The notes under the pieces: generated by a model | Told to the model about the DNA's origin: nothing | Seen by the model: the letters and a program-made list of their open reading frames with translations, nothing else | The model's database searches: none | Shown here: piece after piece, positions 9,198 through 17,415 of the stretch | Layout: each line of letters opens with the position of its first letter | How positions within the stretch are numbered: position 1 is the stretch's first letter | Position numbers and translations under genes: made by a program | Origin: Nonomuraea sp. PA05 | GTDB lineage: Bacteria > Actinomycetota > Actinomycetes > Streptosporangiales > Streptosporangiaceae | DNA length: 64,000 nt | Direction: 5' to 3' | NCBI RefSeq assembly: GCF_008086045.1 | Contig: NZ_VSEY01000040.1 | Coordinates: 1 to 64,000 of the forward strand

Positions 9198-10388
9198 GTG
9201 CCCGAATCCTTCGTCGTCTCCGGCGTGCGGACGCCGATAGGCCGTTACGGCGGCGCGCTCGCCCACGTCCGTCCCGACGACCTGGCCGCCCTCGTCGTGC
9301 GGGAGGCCGTCGCCCGCGCCGGGATCGCCCCCGGCCTGGTGGACGAGGTGGTGCTCGGCGCGGCCAACCAGGCGGGCGAGGACAACCGCAACGTCGCCCG
9401 GATGGCCGCCCTCCTGGCGGGCCTGCCCGGCACGGTGCCCGGCTTCACCGTCAACCGGCTCTGCGCGTCCGGGCTCACCGCCGTCACCACCGCGCGCGCC
9501 CTCATCGCCGCCGGGGACGCGGACGTGGTCGTCGCGGGCGGCGTGGAGTCGATGACCAGGGCGCCGTGGGTGATGGAGAAGCCCGCCAAGGCGTTCGCCA
9601 AGCCGGGCGCGTCCTTCGACACCTCCATCGGCTGGCGCTTCACCAACCCGCGCTTCGACGCCGCCACGACCGCGTCCATGCCGCAGACCGCCGAGACCGT
9701 CGCCGAGCGGTGGAAGCTGGGCCGCGAGGAGCTCGACGCGTTCGCGCTCCGCTCCCACCAGCGGGCCGTGGCCGCGGCCAAGGAGGGCAGGTTCGCCGGC
9801 GAGATCGTCCCGGTGCCGGTCGGCAAGGGCGCGGCCGGGGACCTGGCCGAGGCCGACGAGGGGCCGCGCGCGGACACCAGCATGGAGCGGCTGGCCCGGC
9901 TGCGGCCGCTGCACGGGCCCGGCGGCGTCATCACGGCGGGCAACTCCAGCTCGCTGAACGACGGCGCGGCGGCCGTCGTCGTGGTGAGCGAGCGGTTCCT
10001 GGAACGGCACGGACTGGCGCCCCGGGCGCGGCTCGTGGCCGCCGCGCACGCCGGGGTGCCGCCCGAGATCATGGGGATCGGGCCGGTGCCCGCCACCCGC
10101 AAGGTGCTCGAACGCGCCGGGTGGGGCGTGGGCGACCTCGACGCCGTCGAGCTGAACGAGGCGTTCGCCGCTCAGTCGCTCGCCTGCGTCCGCGACCTCG
10201 ATCTCGACCTCGACCGGGTCAACGCCGACGGGGGCGCGATCGCGCTCGGGCATCCGCTGGGCGCTTCAGGGGCGCGCATCCTGGTGACGCTGCTCGGCCG
10301 CCTCGAACGCACCGGCGGACGCCGGGGGCTGGCCACCCTGTGCGTCGGGGTCGGCCAGGGCGCGGCGCTGCTCGTGGAGCGGCCATGA
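9198..10388 (+). CDS. paaJ: PaaJ-type thiolase (3-oxoadipyl-CoA / 3-oxo-5,6-dehydrosuberyl-CoA)
   Basis: Thiolase of 396 aa with nucleophilic Cys89 in VNRLCASGLTA, the GHPLGASGARI histidine motif and C-terminal CVGVGQGAAL. GTG start follows AGGAG. It performs the thiolytic steps that release acetyl-CoA from the ring-derived chain. The 38-bp gap after paaE could hold a secondary promoter, but it reads in the same direction. Context decides PaaJ over other thiolases. Confidence 0.88.
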   Translation: MPESFVVSGVRTPIGRYGGALAHVRPDDLAALVVREAVARAGIAPGLVDEVVLGAANQAGEDNRNVARMAALLAGLPGTVPGFTVNRLCASGLTAVTTARALIAAGDADVVVAGGVESMTRAPWVMEKPAKAFAKPGASFDTSIGWRFTNPRFDAATTASMPQTAETVAERWKLGREELDAFALRSHQRAVAAAKEGRFAGEIVPVPVGKGAAGDLAEADEGPRADTSMERLARLRPLHGPGGVITAGNSSSLNDGAAAVVVVSERFLERHGLAPRARLVAAAHAGVPPEIMGIGPVPATRKVLERAGWGVGDLDAVELNEAFAAQSLACVRDLDLDLDRVNADGGAIALGHPLGASGARILVTLLGRLERTGGRRGLATLCVGVGQGAALLVERP

Positions 10389-11143
10389 GCGGGAAGCCGA
10401 GCCTGCTGGTCGAGGAGGGCGAGAACCGGGTCGTGTGGCGGCTCAACCGCCCCGACGTCCGCAACGCCATCGACCGCTCGATGGTGGACGCCCTGCACGA
10501 GGCGTGCGCCGCCGCCGAGGCCGAACCGAAGATCGTCCTGATCGTCGGCGAGGGCGCCACGTTCGCCGCCGGCGCGGACATCGCCCAGCTCCGCGAACGC
10601 GGCAGGGACGACGCCCTGCGCGGCATCAACTCCAAGATCTTCGACCGGATCCACAAGCTGCCGATGCCCACCATCGGCCTGCTCGACGGCTACGCCCTGG
10701 GCGGCGGCGCCGAACTCGCCTACGCCTGCGACTTCCGGATCGGCACGCCGCGCACCCGCCTCGGCAACCCCGAGACGGGCCTCGGCATCCTGGCCGCCGC
10801 CGGCGCCGCCTGGCGGCTGGCCGAGCTGGTCGGGGAGCCGCTGGCCAAGGAGATCCTGCTCGCGGGCCGCGTACTGACGGCGGAGGAGGCGCTGTCGGTG
10901 CACCTGCTCAACGAGGTGGTGCAGCCGGGCGACCTGCTCGCCACCGGCCACCTGCTGGCCGACCGGATCGCGGCGCAGGCGCCGCTGGCCACCCGGCTGA
11001 TGAAGGCCGTCTTCCACGCGCCGCGCGACGCGCACCCGTTCGTGGACGACGTGGCGCAGGCGGTGCTGTTCGAGACCGAGGAGAAGCACGCCCGCATGAC
11101 GGCGTTTCTGGACCGGCGCAACAGGAAAGAGGGCCATCGATGA
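10385..11143 (+). CDS. paaF: PaaF-type enoyl-CoA hydratase
   Basis: Crotonase of 252 aa, ATG overlapping the paaJ stop. Both hydratase glutamates seem present: NPETGLGI for the first and LAKEILLAG for the second. The oxyanion-hole segments are GEGATFAAGADI and YALGGGAELA. This makes it the 2,3-dehydroadipyl-CoA hydratase of the pathway, unlike the Asp-type isomerase at 2415. It overlaps paaH by 4 bp. Confidence 0.85.
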   Translation: MSGKPSLLVEEGENRVVWRLNRPDVRNAIDRSMVDALHEACAAAEAEPKIVLIVGEGATFAAGADIAQLRERGRDDALRGINSKIFDRIHKLPMPTIGLLDGYALGGGAELAYACDFRIGTPRTRLGNPETGLGILAAAGAAWRLAELVGEPLAKEILLAGRVLTAEEALSVHLLNEVVQPGDLLATGHLLADRIAAQAPLATRLMKAVFHAPRDAHPFVDDVAQAVLFETEEKHARMTAFLDRRNRKEGHR

Positions 11144-11988
11144 ACGCTGACCTGCCCAGGACCGTGGGAGTCGTCGGCGGCGGGCGGATGGGGGCCGGCA
11201 TCGCGCACGCGTTCCTCGTCGCGGGCGGCCACGTGGTCGTCGTGGAGAGCTCCGACGGGACGGCCGCCGCCGCGCGCGGCCGGATCGGTGACAGCCTGGC
11301 CAAGGCCGCCGCGAAGGGCACGCTCGACGAGCCCGCGGAGTCGGCCGCGTCCCGGCTGGTGGCCACCGCCGATCCCGCCGGGCTGGCCGGGTGCGAGCTG
11401 GTGATCGAGGCCGTCCCCGAGGACGCGGCGCTGAAGGCCGAGGTGCTGGCCCTGGCCGGGAAGCAGGCGCCGGGCGCGGTGCTCGCCACCAACACCAGCA
11501 GCCTGTCCCTGGCCGGGCTGGCCGCCGGGCTGGCGGCGCCCGGACGCTTCCTCGGCCTGCACTTCTTCAACCCCGTCCCGGTGAGCGACCTCGTGGAGAT
11601 CGTCGTGGCGCCGCAGACGGAGCCCGAACTGGTGACGCGGGCCCAGGGGTGGGTGGCGGCGCTGGGCAAGACGCCGATCACCGTGCGCGACTCGCCCGGG
11701 TTCGCCAGCAGCCGGTTGGGGGTGTGCCTGGCGCTGGAGGCGATGCGGATGCTGGAGGAGGGGGTCGCGAGCGCGGCCGACATCGACGTCGCGATGACGC
11801 TCGGCTACCGCCACCCCGTCGGGCCGCTGCGCACCACCGACATCGTCGGGCTGGACGTGCGGCTGGCCATCGCCGAGCACCTGGCCCGCGAGCTCGGCCC
11901 GCGCTTCGAGCCGCCGCGCATCCTGCGCGACCTCGTCGCCGCCGGGCACCTGGGCCGCAAGACCGGGCAGGGCTTCTACACCTGGTGA
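11140..11988 (+). CDS. paaH: PaaH-type 3-hydroxyadipyl-CoA dehydrogenase
   Basis: NAD-dependent 3-hydroxyacyl-CoA dehydrogenase of 282 aa. The Rossmann motif is GGGRMGAGIA (residues about 12-21), the catalytic His lies in GLHFFNPVP, and SPGF precedes the C-terminal helical domain, which ends GRKTGQGFYTW. It is the one-domain, short form. It is the last gene of the paa operon and converges on a LysR gene 57 bp away. Confidence 0.88.
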   Translation: MNADLPRTVGVVGGGRMGAGIAHAFLVAGGHVVVVESSDGTAAAARGRIGDSLAKAAAKGTLDEPAESAASRLVATADPAGLAGCELVIEAVPEDAALKAEVLALAGKQAPGAVLATNTSSLSLAGLAAGLAAPGRFLGLHFFNPVPVSDLVEIVVAPQTEPELVTRAQGWVAALGKTPITVRDSPGFASSRLGVCLALEAMRMLEEGVASAADIDVAMTLGYRHPVGPLRTTDIVGLDVRLAIAEHLARELGPRFEPPRILRDLVAAGHLGRKTGQGFYTW

Positions 11989-12045
11989 GCCGGTGACGCC
12001 GCCATGCCGCCGCCGTGCCCGGCACCTCCTGGGCGGGGCCGCCCG

Positions 12046-12954
12046 TCACTCGCCCGGCGGATCGCCCAGCTCGGCGGCCACGCGGGCGGCCGTCTCCCGT
12101 AGCCAGCGGTGCGCCGCGTCGTGCGTGTGCACCGGGTGCCACCACAACGCCTCCTGCAACGGCACCGCCTCGAAGGGGCACGGCAGCGTCCGCACGGGAG
12201 CCAGCCCGCGCAGCAGCTCCGCCAGCCGCCGCTGCACGAGCGCGACCCGCCGGGTGCCCGCCACCAGCGCGGGCAGGAGCTGGAAGCTCTGCACGGACAC
12301 CTCCACCCGCGGCTCCAGTCCCAGCATGGTGAGCTGCCGGGTGACGGGCGCGTCGAAGGTGCGCTGGTAGACCACCCACGGCAGCCGCGCCAGGTCGTCC
12401 ATGGTGACGGCGCCGGGATGCTCGTCCGACACCAGGCACACCCACTCGTCCCGGTACAGCTCGACCGCGGGCATGCCGGAGATCACGCCGTGCGGCATCA
12501 GCATGCCGTCCACCCCCGACAGCAGGGCCTCGGGGTTCTCGACGAGGTCGCGCGGCACGTGCCGGAAGTGCAGCCGAACCCCCGGCGCCTCCTCGTGCAG
12601 GACACGCGCCAGCCGCGCCCCGAAGACGGCGATGGCGTAGTCGGAGGACAGCAGCGTGAAGTCGCGCTGCTCGGCGCCAGGCTGGAAGTCGGCGCGGCTG
12701 GTGAACAGCCGTTCCAGCACCGCGCAGGCGTTGCCGGCGGGCGCGCGCAGGGCGGTGCCGAGCGGGGTCAGCTCGTAGCGGTTGCCCTGCCTGATCAGCA
12801 GGTCGTCGGAGAAGTGGCGGCGCAGCCTGGCCAGGGCGGCGCTCATCGCGGGCTGGCTGAGCCCGACGCGCAGGCCCGCCCTGGTGACGTTGCGCTCCTC
12901 CAGCAGGGCGCGCAGGGCGACCAGGAGGTTCAGGTCGAGGCTGGCGAGGTCCAC
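12046..12954 (-). CDS. LysR-family regulator
   Basis: Protein of 302 aa with an N-terminal winged helix (DLNLLVALRALLEERNVTRA, then LSQPAMSAALARLRRHF) and a periplasmic-binding-protein-like sensor domain. The domain style (VWYQ-like segment, CLVSDEHP) recalls the NodD/LinR-type subgroup. It is transcribed divergently from the ring-cleavage operon at 13053 with a 98-bp gap, the usual arrangement for an aromatic-responsive activator. The inducer is unknown. Confidence 0.88.
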   Translation of the reverse strand: MDLASLDLNLLVALRALLEERNVTRAGLRVGLSQPAMSAALARLRRHFSDDLLIRQGNRYELTPLGTALRAPAGNACAVLERLFTSRADFQPGAEQRDFTLLSSDYAIAVFGARLARVLHEEAPGVRLHFRHVPRDLVENPEALLSGVDGMLMPHGVISGMPAVELYRDEWVCLVSDEHPGAVTMDDLARLPWVVYQRTFDAPVTRQLTMLGLEPRVEVSVQSFQLLPALVAGTRRVALVQRRLAELLRGLAPVRTLPCPFEAVPLQEALWWHPVHTHDAAHRWLRETAARVAAELGDPPGE

Positions 12955-13008
12955 GCGCTATCCATGTCGTCGATGTCCGGCATTCAAAGAATCGATTTCC
13001 CAGATCTC

Positions 13009-13043
13009 TCCGGATGGCTCAAGGTTAAGGCACCGCATCCGGA
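13009..13043 (+). promoter_or_regulatory. Inverted repeat reaching into the ribosome site of the FAH gene
   Basis: Perfect 8-bp arms TCCGGATG (13009-13016) and CATCCGGA (13036-13043) flank a 19-nt loop. The right arm overlaps the GGAGG ribosome site (13041-13045) of the gene starting at 13053. It could be a LysR site or an RNA hairpin that hides the ribosome site. An AATCGATT palindrome lies at 12990-12997. Confidence 0.4.
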
Positions 13044-13052
13044 GGAAACCTC

Positions 13053-14093
13053 GTGGAAACATCCCCGTCTCTCGCCGGCCCCTTCGCGCTCGGCACCTTC
13101 TCGGCCGCCACCGGCCCCGCCTTTCCCGGCCCCGCCTTTCCCGGCCCCGCCTTTCCCGGCCCCGCCTTTCCCGGCCTCGTCGTCGGCGACCGCGTCCTCG
13201 ACCTGAGCGCCCACGGCCCCACCACGCGTGCGCTGCTGGAGCGCTGGGACGACGTCCTGCCCCTTTTGCACGAAGCCGCCACGTCTGCCGCCACGTCTGC
13301 CGCCACGTCTGCCGCGACATCGGCGGGCAAGTGGCGGCCGCTCGCGGAGCTGCGCGTGCACGCCCCGGTCGAGCCGCGCCAGATCCTGCAGTCCGGCGCC
13401 AACTACCGCACCCACGTCATCGACCTGGCCGTGGCGCACGAGCCCGCGGACGGCCGCCCCGCCGAGCAGGTGCGGGCCGAGGTGGCGGCGATGATGGACC
13501 GGCGCGCGGCCGAGGACCAGCCGTACGTGTTCATCGGCCTGCAGTCGTCGGTCACCGGCCCGTACGACGACGTGGTGATCCCGTCGTGGTGCACGAAGCC
13601 GGACTGGGAACTGGAGCTGGCGGCGGTCATCGGCCGCCCGGCGTTCCGGATCAATCCGGAAGACGCGCTCGAACACGTCGCCGCCTACACGATCGCCAAC
13701 GACATCACCGCCCGCGAGGTGGTCTTCCGCCGCGACATGCCGGAGATCGGCACCGACTGGCTGCGCGCCAAGAACGCGCCGACGTTCACCCCGCTGGGCC
13801 CGTACCTGGTGCCGGCCGCCTTCGTCGGCGACCCGGGCGAGCTGCACGTGACGCTCAAGCTGAACGGCGCGGTCATGCAGGACGAGTCCACCAAGGACAT
13901 GATCTTCGACGTGGCGCGCCTGGTCTCCTACGTCTCCCAGACCATCGAGCTGCTGCCCGGCGACCTGGTGCTGACCGGCAGCCCGGCGGGCAACGGGATG
14001 CACCACGGCCGCCTGCTGCGCGCGGGCGACGTCATGGAGGGCACCATCTCCGGGCTCGGCACGCAGCGGAACGGATGCGTCGATGAACGCTGA
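13053..14093 (+). CDS. Fumarylacetoacetate hydrolase-family protein with two tandem-repeat tracts
   Basis: FAH-superfamily enzyme of 346 aa, GTG start after GGAGGAAACC. The C-terminal two-thirds have the fold signatures: QSGANYRTHV, the acidic metal site around DWELELAAVIG, and IANDITAREV. Such enzymes hydrolyse or hydrate acylpyruvates and related ring-cleavage products. The N-terminal region is abnormal: GPAFP four times (residues 21-40) and AATS four times (residues 75-90), both encoded by near-perfect DNA repeats. It is the first gene of the operon and overlaps the next by 11 bp. The substrate is unknown. Confidence 0.85.
   Translation: METSPSLAGPFALGTFSAATGPAFPGPAFPGPAFPGPAFPGLVVGDRVLDLSAHGPTTRALLERWDDVLPLLHEAATSAATSAATSAATSAGKWRPLAELRVHAPVEPRQILQSGANYRTHVIDLAVAHEPADGRPAEQVRAEVAAMMDRRAAEDQPYVFIGLQSSVTGPYDDVVIPSWCTKPDWELELAAVIGRPAFRINPEDALEHVAAYTIANDITAREVVFRRDMPEIGTDWLRAKNAPTFTPLGPYLVPAAFVGDPGELHVTLKLNGAVMQDESTKDMIFDVARLVSYVSQTIELLPGDLVLTGSPAGNGMHHGRLLRAGDVMEGTISGLGTQRNGCVDER
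13113..13172 (+). repeat. 15-nt tandem repeat, four perfect copies, in frame
   Basis: The unit GGCCCCGCCTTTCCC is repeated four times without a mismatch and encodes Gly-Pro-Ala-Phe-Pro. The TTT codon is rare in such GC-rich DNA, yet it is kept in all four copies, which indicates recent copying rather than selection on the peptide. Confidence 0.95.
13275..13322 (+). repeat. 12-nt tandem repeat, three perfect plus one degenerate copy, in frame
   Basis: The unit GCCGCCACGTCT encodes Ala-Ala-Thr-Ser. The first three copies are identical; the fourth (13311-13322) differs by synonymous-type changes. It lies in the same FAH gene as the 15-nt array, 102 bp downstream of it. Confidence 0.93.
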
Positions 14094-15021
14094 GCAGGCC
14101 ATCGCCGAAGCGGCGGCGAAGTACTCCAACTGGGGCCGCTGGGGCGAGGCCGACGTCCTCGGCACCGTGAACTTCATCGACGACGCCGCGCGAGCAGCCG
14201 CCGCCCGCCTCGTCCGCCGTGGCGCGTCGTTCTCGCTGTCCCAGCGCTTCGACACCGACGGCCCGCAGAAGGGCTGGCGCCGCCGCACCAACCCGGTGCA
14301 CACCATGACCGACACCGGCCTGGACGCCGTCCACGGCGACCAGGGCTTCCCGCACGGCTTCGGCGGCGCGGACGACGTGATCGCCATGCCGCTGCAGTGC
14401 TCCACCCAGTGGGACGGCCTCGGCCACATCTTCGACCACGGCCGGGCGTGGAACGGCCGCCCCGCCGACAAGGTCGTCACCAGCGAGGGCGACCGGGTCA
14501 CCGGCATCGAGCACCTGGCCGCCCCGGTGGCGGGCCGCGGCGTGCTGCTGGACGTCGCCGCCGTGTACGGCGAACTGCCGGACGGCTTCGCCGTCACCGA
14601 GGAGCACCTGACGGCCACGGCCGGGGCGCACGGCGTCCGGGTCGGGCGCGGCGACCTCGTGTGCGTGCGCACCGGCCGCCTCGCCAGGGCCAGGCGCGAA
14701 GGCTGGGGCGACTACGCGGGCGGCCCGTCGCCCGGCCTGTCGTTCTGGAGCGCGGGCTGGCTGCACCGCACCGAGATCGCCGCCGTCGCCACCGACACGT
14801 GGGGCTTCGAGGTGCGCCCCAACGAGTTCGACAACGCGTTCCAGCCCCTGCACCAGGTCGTCATCCCGCACCTCGGCCTGCTCGTCGGCGAGATGTGGGA
14901 CCTGGACGCGCTGGCCGCCGACTGCGCGGCCGACGGCGTGTACGAGTTCTTCCTCACCGCCCCTCCGCTGCCCGTCACCGGCGCGGTCGGATCCCCCGTC
15001 AACCCCCTGGCGCTGAAGTGA
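14083..15021 (+). CDS. Cyclase-family (kynurenine-formamidase-like) hydrolase
   Basis: Protein of 312 aa of the metal-dependent cyclase family. The region QCSTQWDGLGHIFDHGR corresponds to the HxGTHxDxPxH-type metal motif in its long-form variant, and FSLSQRFDTDGPQKGW is also typical of this branch. These enzymes hydrolyse amides, lactones or related bonds. ATG at 14083 overlaps the FAH stop by 11 bp and the gene ends 7 bp before the monooxygenase. Its role here is probably to open a lactone-like intermediate, which is inference. Confidence 0.8.
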   Translation: MNAEQAIAEAAAKYSNWGRWGEADVLGTVNFIDDAARAAAARLVRRGASFSLSQRFDTDGPQKGWRRRTNPVHTMTDTGLDAVHGDQGFPHGFGGADDVIAMPLQCSTQWDGLGHIFDHGRAWNGRPADKVVTSEGDRVTGIEHLAAPVAGRGVLLDVAAVYGELPDGFAVTEEHLTATAGAHGVRVGRGDLVCVRTGRLARARREGWGDYAGGPSPGLSFWSAGWLHRTEIAAVATDTWGFEVRPNEFDNAFQPLHQVVIPHLGLLVGEMWDLDALAADCAADGVYEFFLTAPPLPVTGAVGSPVNPLALK

Positions 15022-15028
15022 GGCGGCC

Positions 15029-16309
15029 ATGCCCGCAATCGAGAACGTCCTGATCGTCGGCGGCGGCACCGCCGGCTCCGCCCTGGCCATCCTGCTCGCC
15101 CGCGCCGGCGTCACCGTGGACGTCGCCGAGATCTCACCCGGCCCCACCACGCTCGGCTCCGGCATCACGCTGCAGGGCAACGCGCTGCGGGTGCTGCGCG
15201 ACCTCGGCGTGTGGGAGCAGGTGAGCGCGGCCGGGTTCGCGTTCGACTCGCTCGGGCTGCGCACCCCCGGCGGCGACCTGATCGCCGAGATCCCCGACGC
15301 CCGCACCGGCGGCCCCGGCCTGCCCGCGACGCTCGGCATGAACCGCCCCGAGCTGGCGGCCATCCTGGCCGCCGCCATGCGAGAGGCGGGCGCCACCATC
15401 CGGTACGGCCTCACCGTGGACGCGGTGTCGGGCACTGCGCCGGGCGCCGTGTCAGACACTGCGCCGGGCGCCGTGTCAGACACTGCGCCGGGCGCCGTGT
15501 CAGACACTGCGCCGGGCACCGTGTCAGACACTGCGCCGGGCACCGTGTCAGACAATGCGCCGGGCATGGTGTCGGACAATGGGTCGGGCGCGATGTCGGA
15601 CACGGTAGAGGTCGTCTTCTCCGACGGCACCACCGGCGCCTACGACCTGGTGGTGGGCGCCGACGGCATCCGCTCGCACGTCCGCGCCCTGATCGGCGTC
15701 GAGGCCGCGCCCGAGCCGGTCGGCATGGGCATCTGGCGCATCCACACCCGCCGGCCCAAGGACGTCGAGCGCACCGACCTCATCTACGGCGGCCCCTGCT
15801 TCATCGCCGGCTACTGCCCGACCGGCGCCGACACCATGTACGCGTACCTGGTCGAGAAGGCCAGGCCGCGCGAGGACGCCGGCGACAAGGCCGCGCACAT
15901 GCGAGCCCTCGCCGCAGGGTACGGCGGCGCCTGGGACGAGATCCGCGCCGACATCACCGACCCGGCCCGCATCAACTACACCTGGTTCGAGTCGCTGCTC
16001 GTCGAACGCCCCTGGAATCGCGGCAGGGTCGTCCTGATCGGCGACGCCGCGCACGCCTGCCCGCCCACCCTCGCCCAGGGCGCCGCCCAGTGCCTGGAGG
16101 ACGCCGCCGTCCTGGCCGAGCTGCTGCTCGCCGCCGACCGGCTCGACCAGGGCCTGTTCGACGCGTTCATGGACCGCCGGCACGACCGGGTGAAGGCCGT
16201 GGTCGAGGCGTCGGTGCGGCTGGCCCGCTGGCAGCTCGACGGGGTGCGCGACGCGGACGTGCCCGGCCTGATGGGGGAGATCGCGGCGATGGTGAGTGAA
16301 CGCCCATGA
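15029..16309 (+). CDS. FAD-dependent aromatic monooxygenase with an octapeptide repeat insert
   Basis: Group A flavoprotein hydroxylase of 426 aa: GGGTAGSALAILLARAG (dinucleotide motif, residues about 10-26), DLVVGADGIRSHVR (DG motif) and VVLIGDAAHACPPTLAQGA (GD motif). It should hydroxylate an aromatic acid to a catechol-type substrate for the dioxygenase at 17412. Between the FAD-binding N-terminal part and the DG motif, residues 133-191 are an insert of seven and a half VSDTAPGA-type units that the family does not need. It overlaps the next gene by 4 bp. Confidence 0.87.
   Translation: MPAIENVLIVGGGTAGSALAILLARAGVTVDVAEISPGPTTLGSGITLQGNALRVLRDLGVWEQVSAAGFAFDSLGLRTPGGDLIAEIPDARTGGPGLPATLGMNRPELAAILAAAMREAGATIRYGLTVDAVSGTAPGAVSDTAPGAVSDTAPGAVSDTAPGTVSDTAPGTVSDNAPGMVSDNGSGAMSDTVEVVFSDGTTGAYDLVVGADGIRSHVRALIGVEAAPEPVGMGIWRIHTRRPKDVERTDLIYGGPCFIAGYCPTGADTMYAYLVEKARPREDAGDKAAHMRALAAGYGGAWDEIRADITDPARINYTWFESLLVERPWNRGRVVLIGDAAHACPPTLAQGAAQCLEDAAVLAELLLAADRLDQGLFDAFMDRRHDRVKAVVEASVRLARWQLDGVRDADVPGLMGEIAAMVSERP
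15425..15603 (+). repeat. 24-nt tandem repeat, about 7.5 copies, same octapeptide on both strands
   Basis: Copies start at 15425, 15449, 15473, 15497, 15521, 15545, 15569 and a partial at 15593. The unit consists of two odd-length dyads, GTGTC-A-GACAC and GCGCC-G-GGCGC. Read on the plus strand it encodes VSDTAPGA; one frame of the minus strand also encodes VSDTAPGA. Copies 2 and 3 are identical; later copies diverge (SDN, PGM). Confidence 0.95.
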
Positions 16310-17415
16310 TCACCGTTGACGTGCACGCGCACGTCCTGCTGCCGGAGGTCGAGCAGGCCGTGGCCGGGCAGCCGGGGCTGGCAGCGCACCGGGAGCTGGA
16401 CGCCCGCCGCAACGGGCCCGAGGCCCTCGCCGTGTCGGGGGCGATGATCGGCGAGCGGATCGCCCTGCTCACGCGGGCCTCTGACCGGTTGGCGGCCATG
16501 GACGCGGCCGGGGTGGACGTGCAGATCGTCAGCCCGTCGCCGTCCCACTACCACTACTGGGCCGGCCCGAGTCTGGCCCGCACGGTGTGGCGGCTGGCGA
16601 ACGAGGGCGTGGCCGCCCACTGTGACTCCGGACGGCTCCACGGGCTCGGCCCGGCCTCGCCTGAGCGTTCCGGGCGGCTGCATGGGCTCGGCCCGGCCCC
16701 GCCTGAGCGTTCCGGACGGCTCCACGGGCTCGGCCTGACCTCGCCTGAGCGTTCCGGGCGGTTGCATGGGCTCGGCCTGGCCCCGCTCCAGCACCCCGAA
16801 CTGCTGGTCGAGGCCCTCGACCACGCGCTCAGCCTGGGCCTGAAGGGCGTGGAGATCTCTTCGCACGCCCCCGGCCGCGACCTGTCCGACCCGGCCTACG
16901 AGCCGTTCTGGGCACACGCCGCCGAGACGGGCGCGGTGGTGTTCCTGCACCCGTTCGGCTGCACGCTGGACGAGCGCCTGGACCGCTGGTACCTGTCCAA
17001 CCTCGTCGGCCAGCCCGTCGAGAACGCCGTCGCCCTGTCCCACCTGATCTTCGCGGGCGTGCTCGACCGCCACCCCGGGCTGAAGCTGCTGGCCGCGCAC
17101 GGCGGCGGCTACCTGCCGTACTACCTGGGCCGCGCCGACCACGGCTGGCGGGTGCGGCCCGACGCCCGCGGCTGCGCCCGCGAACCCGGCAGCTACCTGC
17201 GCGACCTGCACTTCGACTCACTCACCCACGACCCGGCCGTGCTGCGCGAGCTGGTCAGGGTGGCCGGGCAGGAGCGGGTGCTGCTCGGCTCCGACTTCCC
17301 CTTCGACATGGGCGACCCCGACCCGCTCGCCGCCCTGCGCGCGGCCGGGCTGGCGGACACCCCCGTACGCGGCGGCAACGCGGCAAGGCTCTTCGACCTG
17401 AAGGATCCCTCATGA
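16306..17415 (+). CDS. ACMSD-like amidohydrolase (probable decarboxylase) with 14-residue repeats
   Basis: Amidohydrolase_2 family TIM-barrel protein of 369 aa, longer than the usual 320-330. Metal-site elements are VHAHV at the start (HxH), FLHPFG, AAHGGG and GSDFPFDMG near the end. Family members include aminocarboxymuconate-semialdehyde decarboxylase and resorcylate decarboxylases. The extra length is a 14-residue module (SGRLHGLG...PER) repeated nearly four times at residues 108-160. It copies the native GRLHGLGLAPLQ segment that follows. ATG overlaps the monooxygenase stop. Confidence 0.85.
   Translation: MITVDVHAHVLLPEVEQAVAGQPGLAAHRELDARRNGPEALAVSGAMIGERIALLTRASDRLAAMDAAGVDVQIVSPSPSHYHYWAGPSLARTVWRLANEGVAAHCDSGRLHGLGPASPERSGRLHGLGPAPPERSGRLHGLGLTSPERSGRLHGLGLAPLQHPELLVEALDHALSLGLKGVEISSHAPGRDLSDPAYEPFWAHAAETGAVVFLHPFGCTLDERLDRWYLSNLVGQPVENAVALSHLIFAGVLDRHPGLKLLAAHGGGYLPYYLGRADHGWRVRPDARGCAREPGSYLRDLHFDSLTHDPAVLRELVRVAGQERVLLGSDFPFDMGDPDPLAALRAAGLADTPVRGGNAARLFDLKDPS
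16627..16786 (+). repeat. 42-nt tandem repeat, nearly four copies, built as a duplicated 84-nt pair
   Basis: Copies start at 16627, 16669, 16711 and 16753 (partial). Copies 1 and 3 share CGGCTCCACGGGCTC; copies 2 and 4 share a CAT-GGG-CTC version. The array therefore grew by duplicating a two-unit block. It is in frame throughout and the last copy runs into the conserved family sequence. Confidence 0.94.

Noticed and set aside
15425-15603. Regular direct repeats considered as a CRISPR array
   Set aside because: Units are contiguous without spacers and in frame inside an enzyme gene.
14032-15633. 533-aa minus-strand frame that also contains the VSDTAPGA repeat
   Set aside because: The repeat reads in both strands because of its dyads; the remaining translation has no family features.
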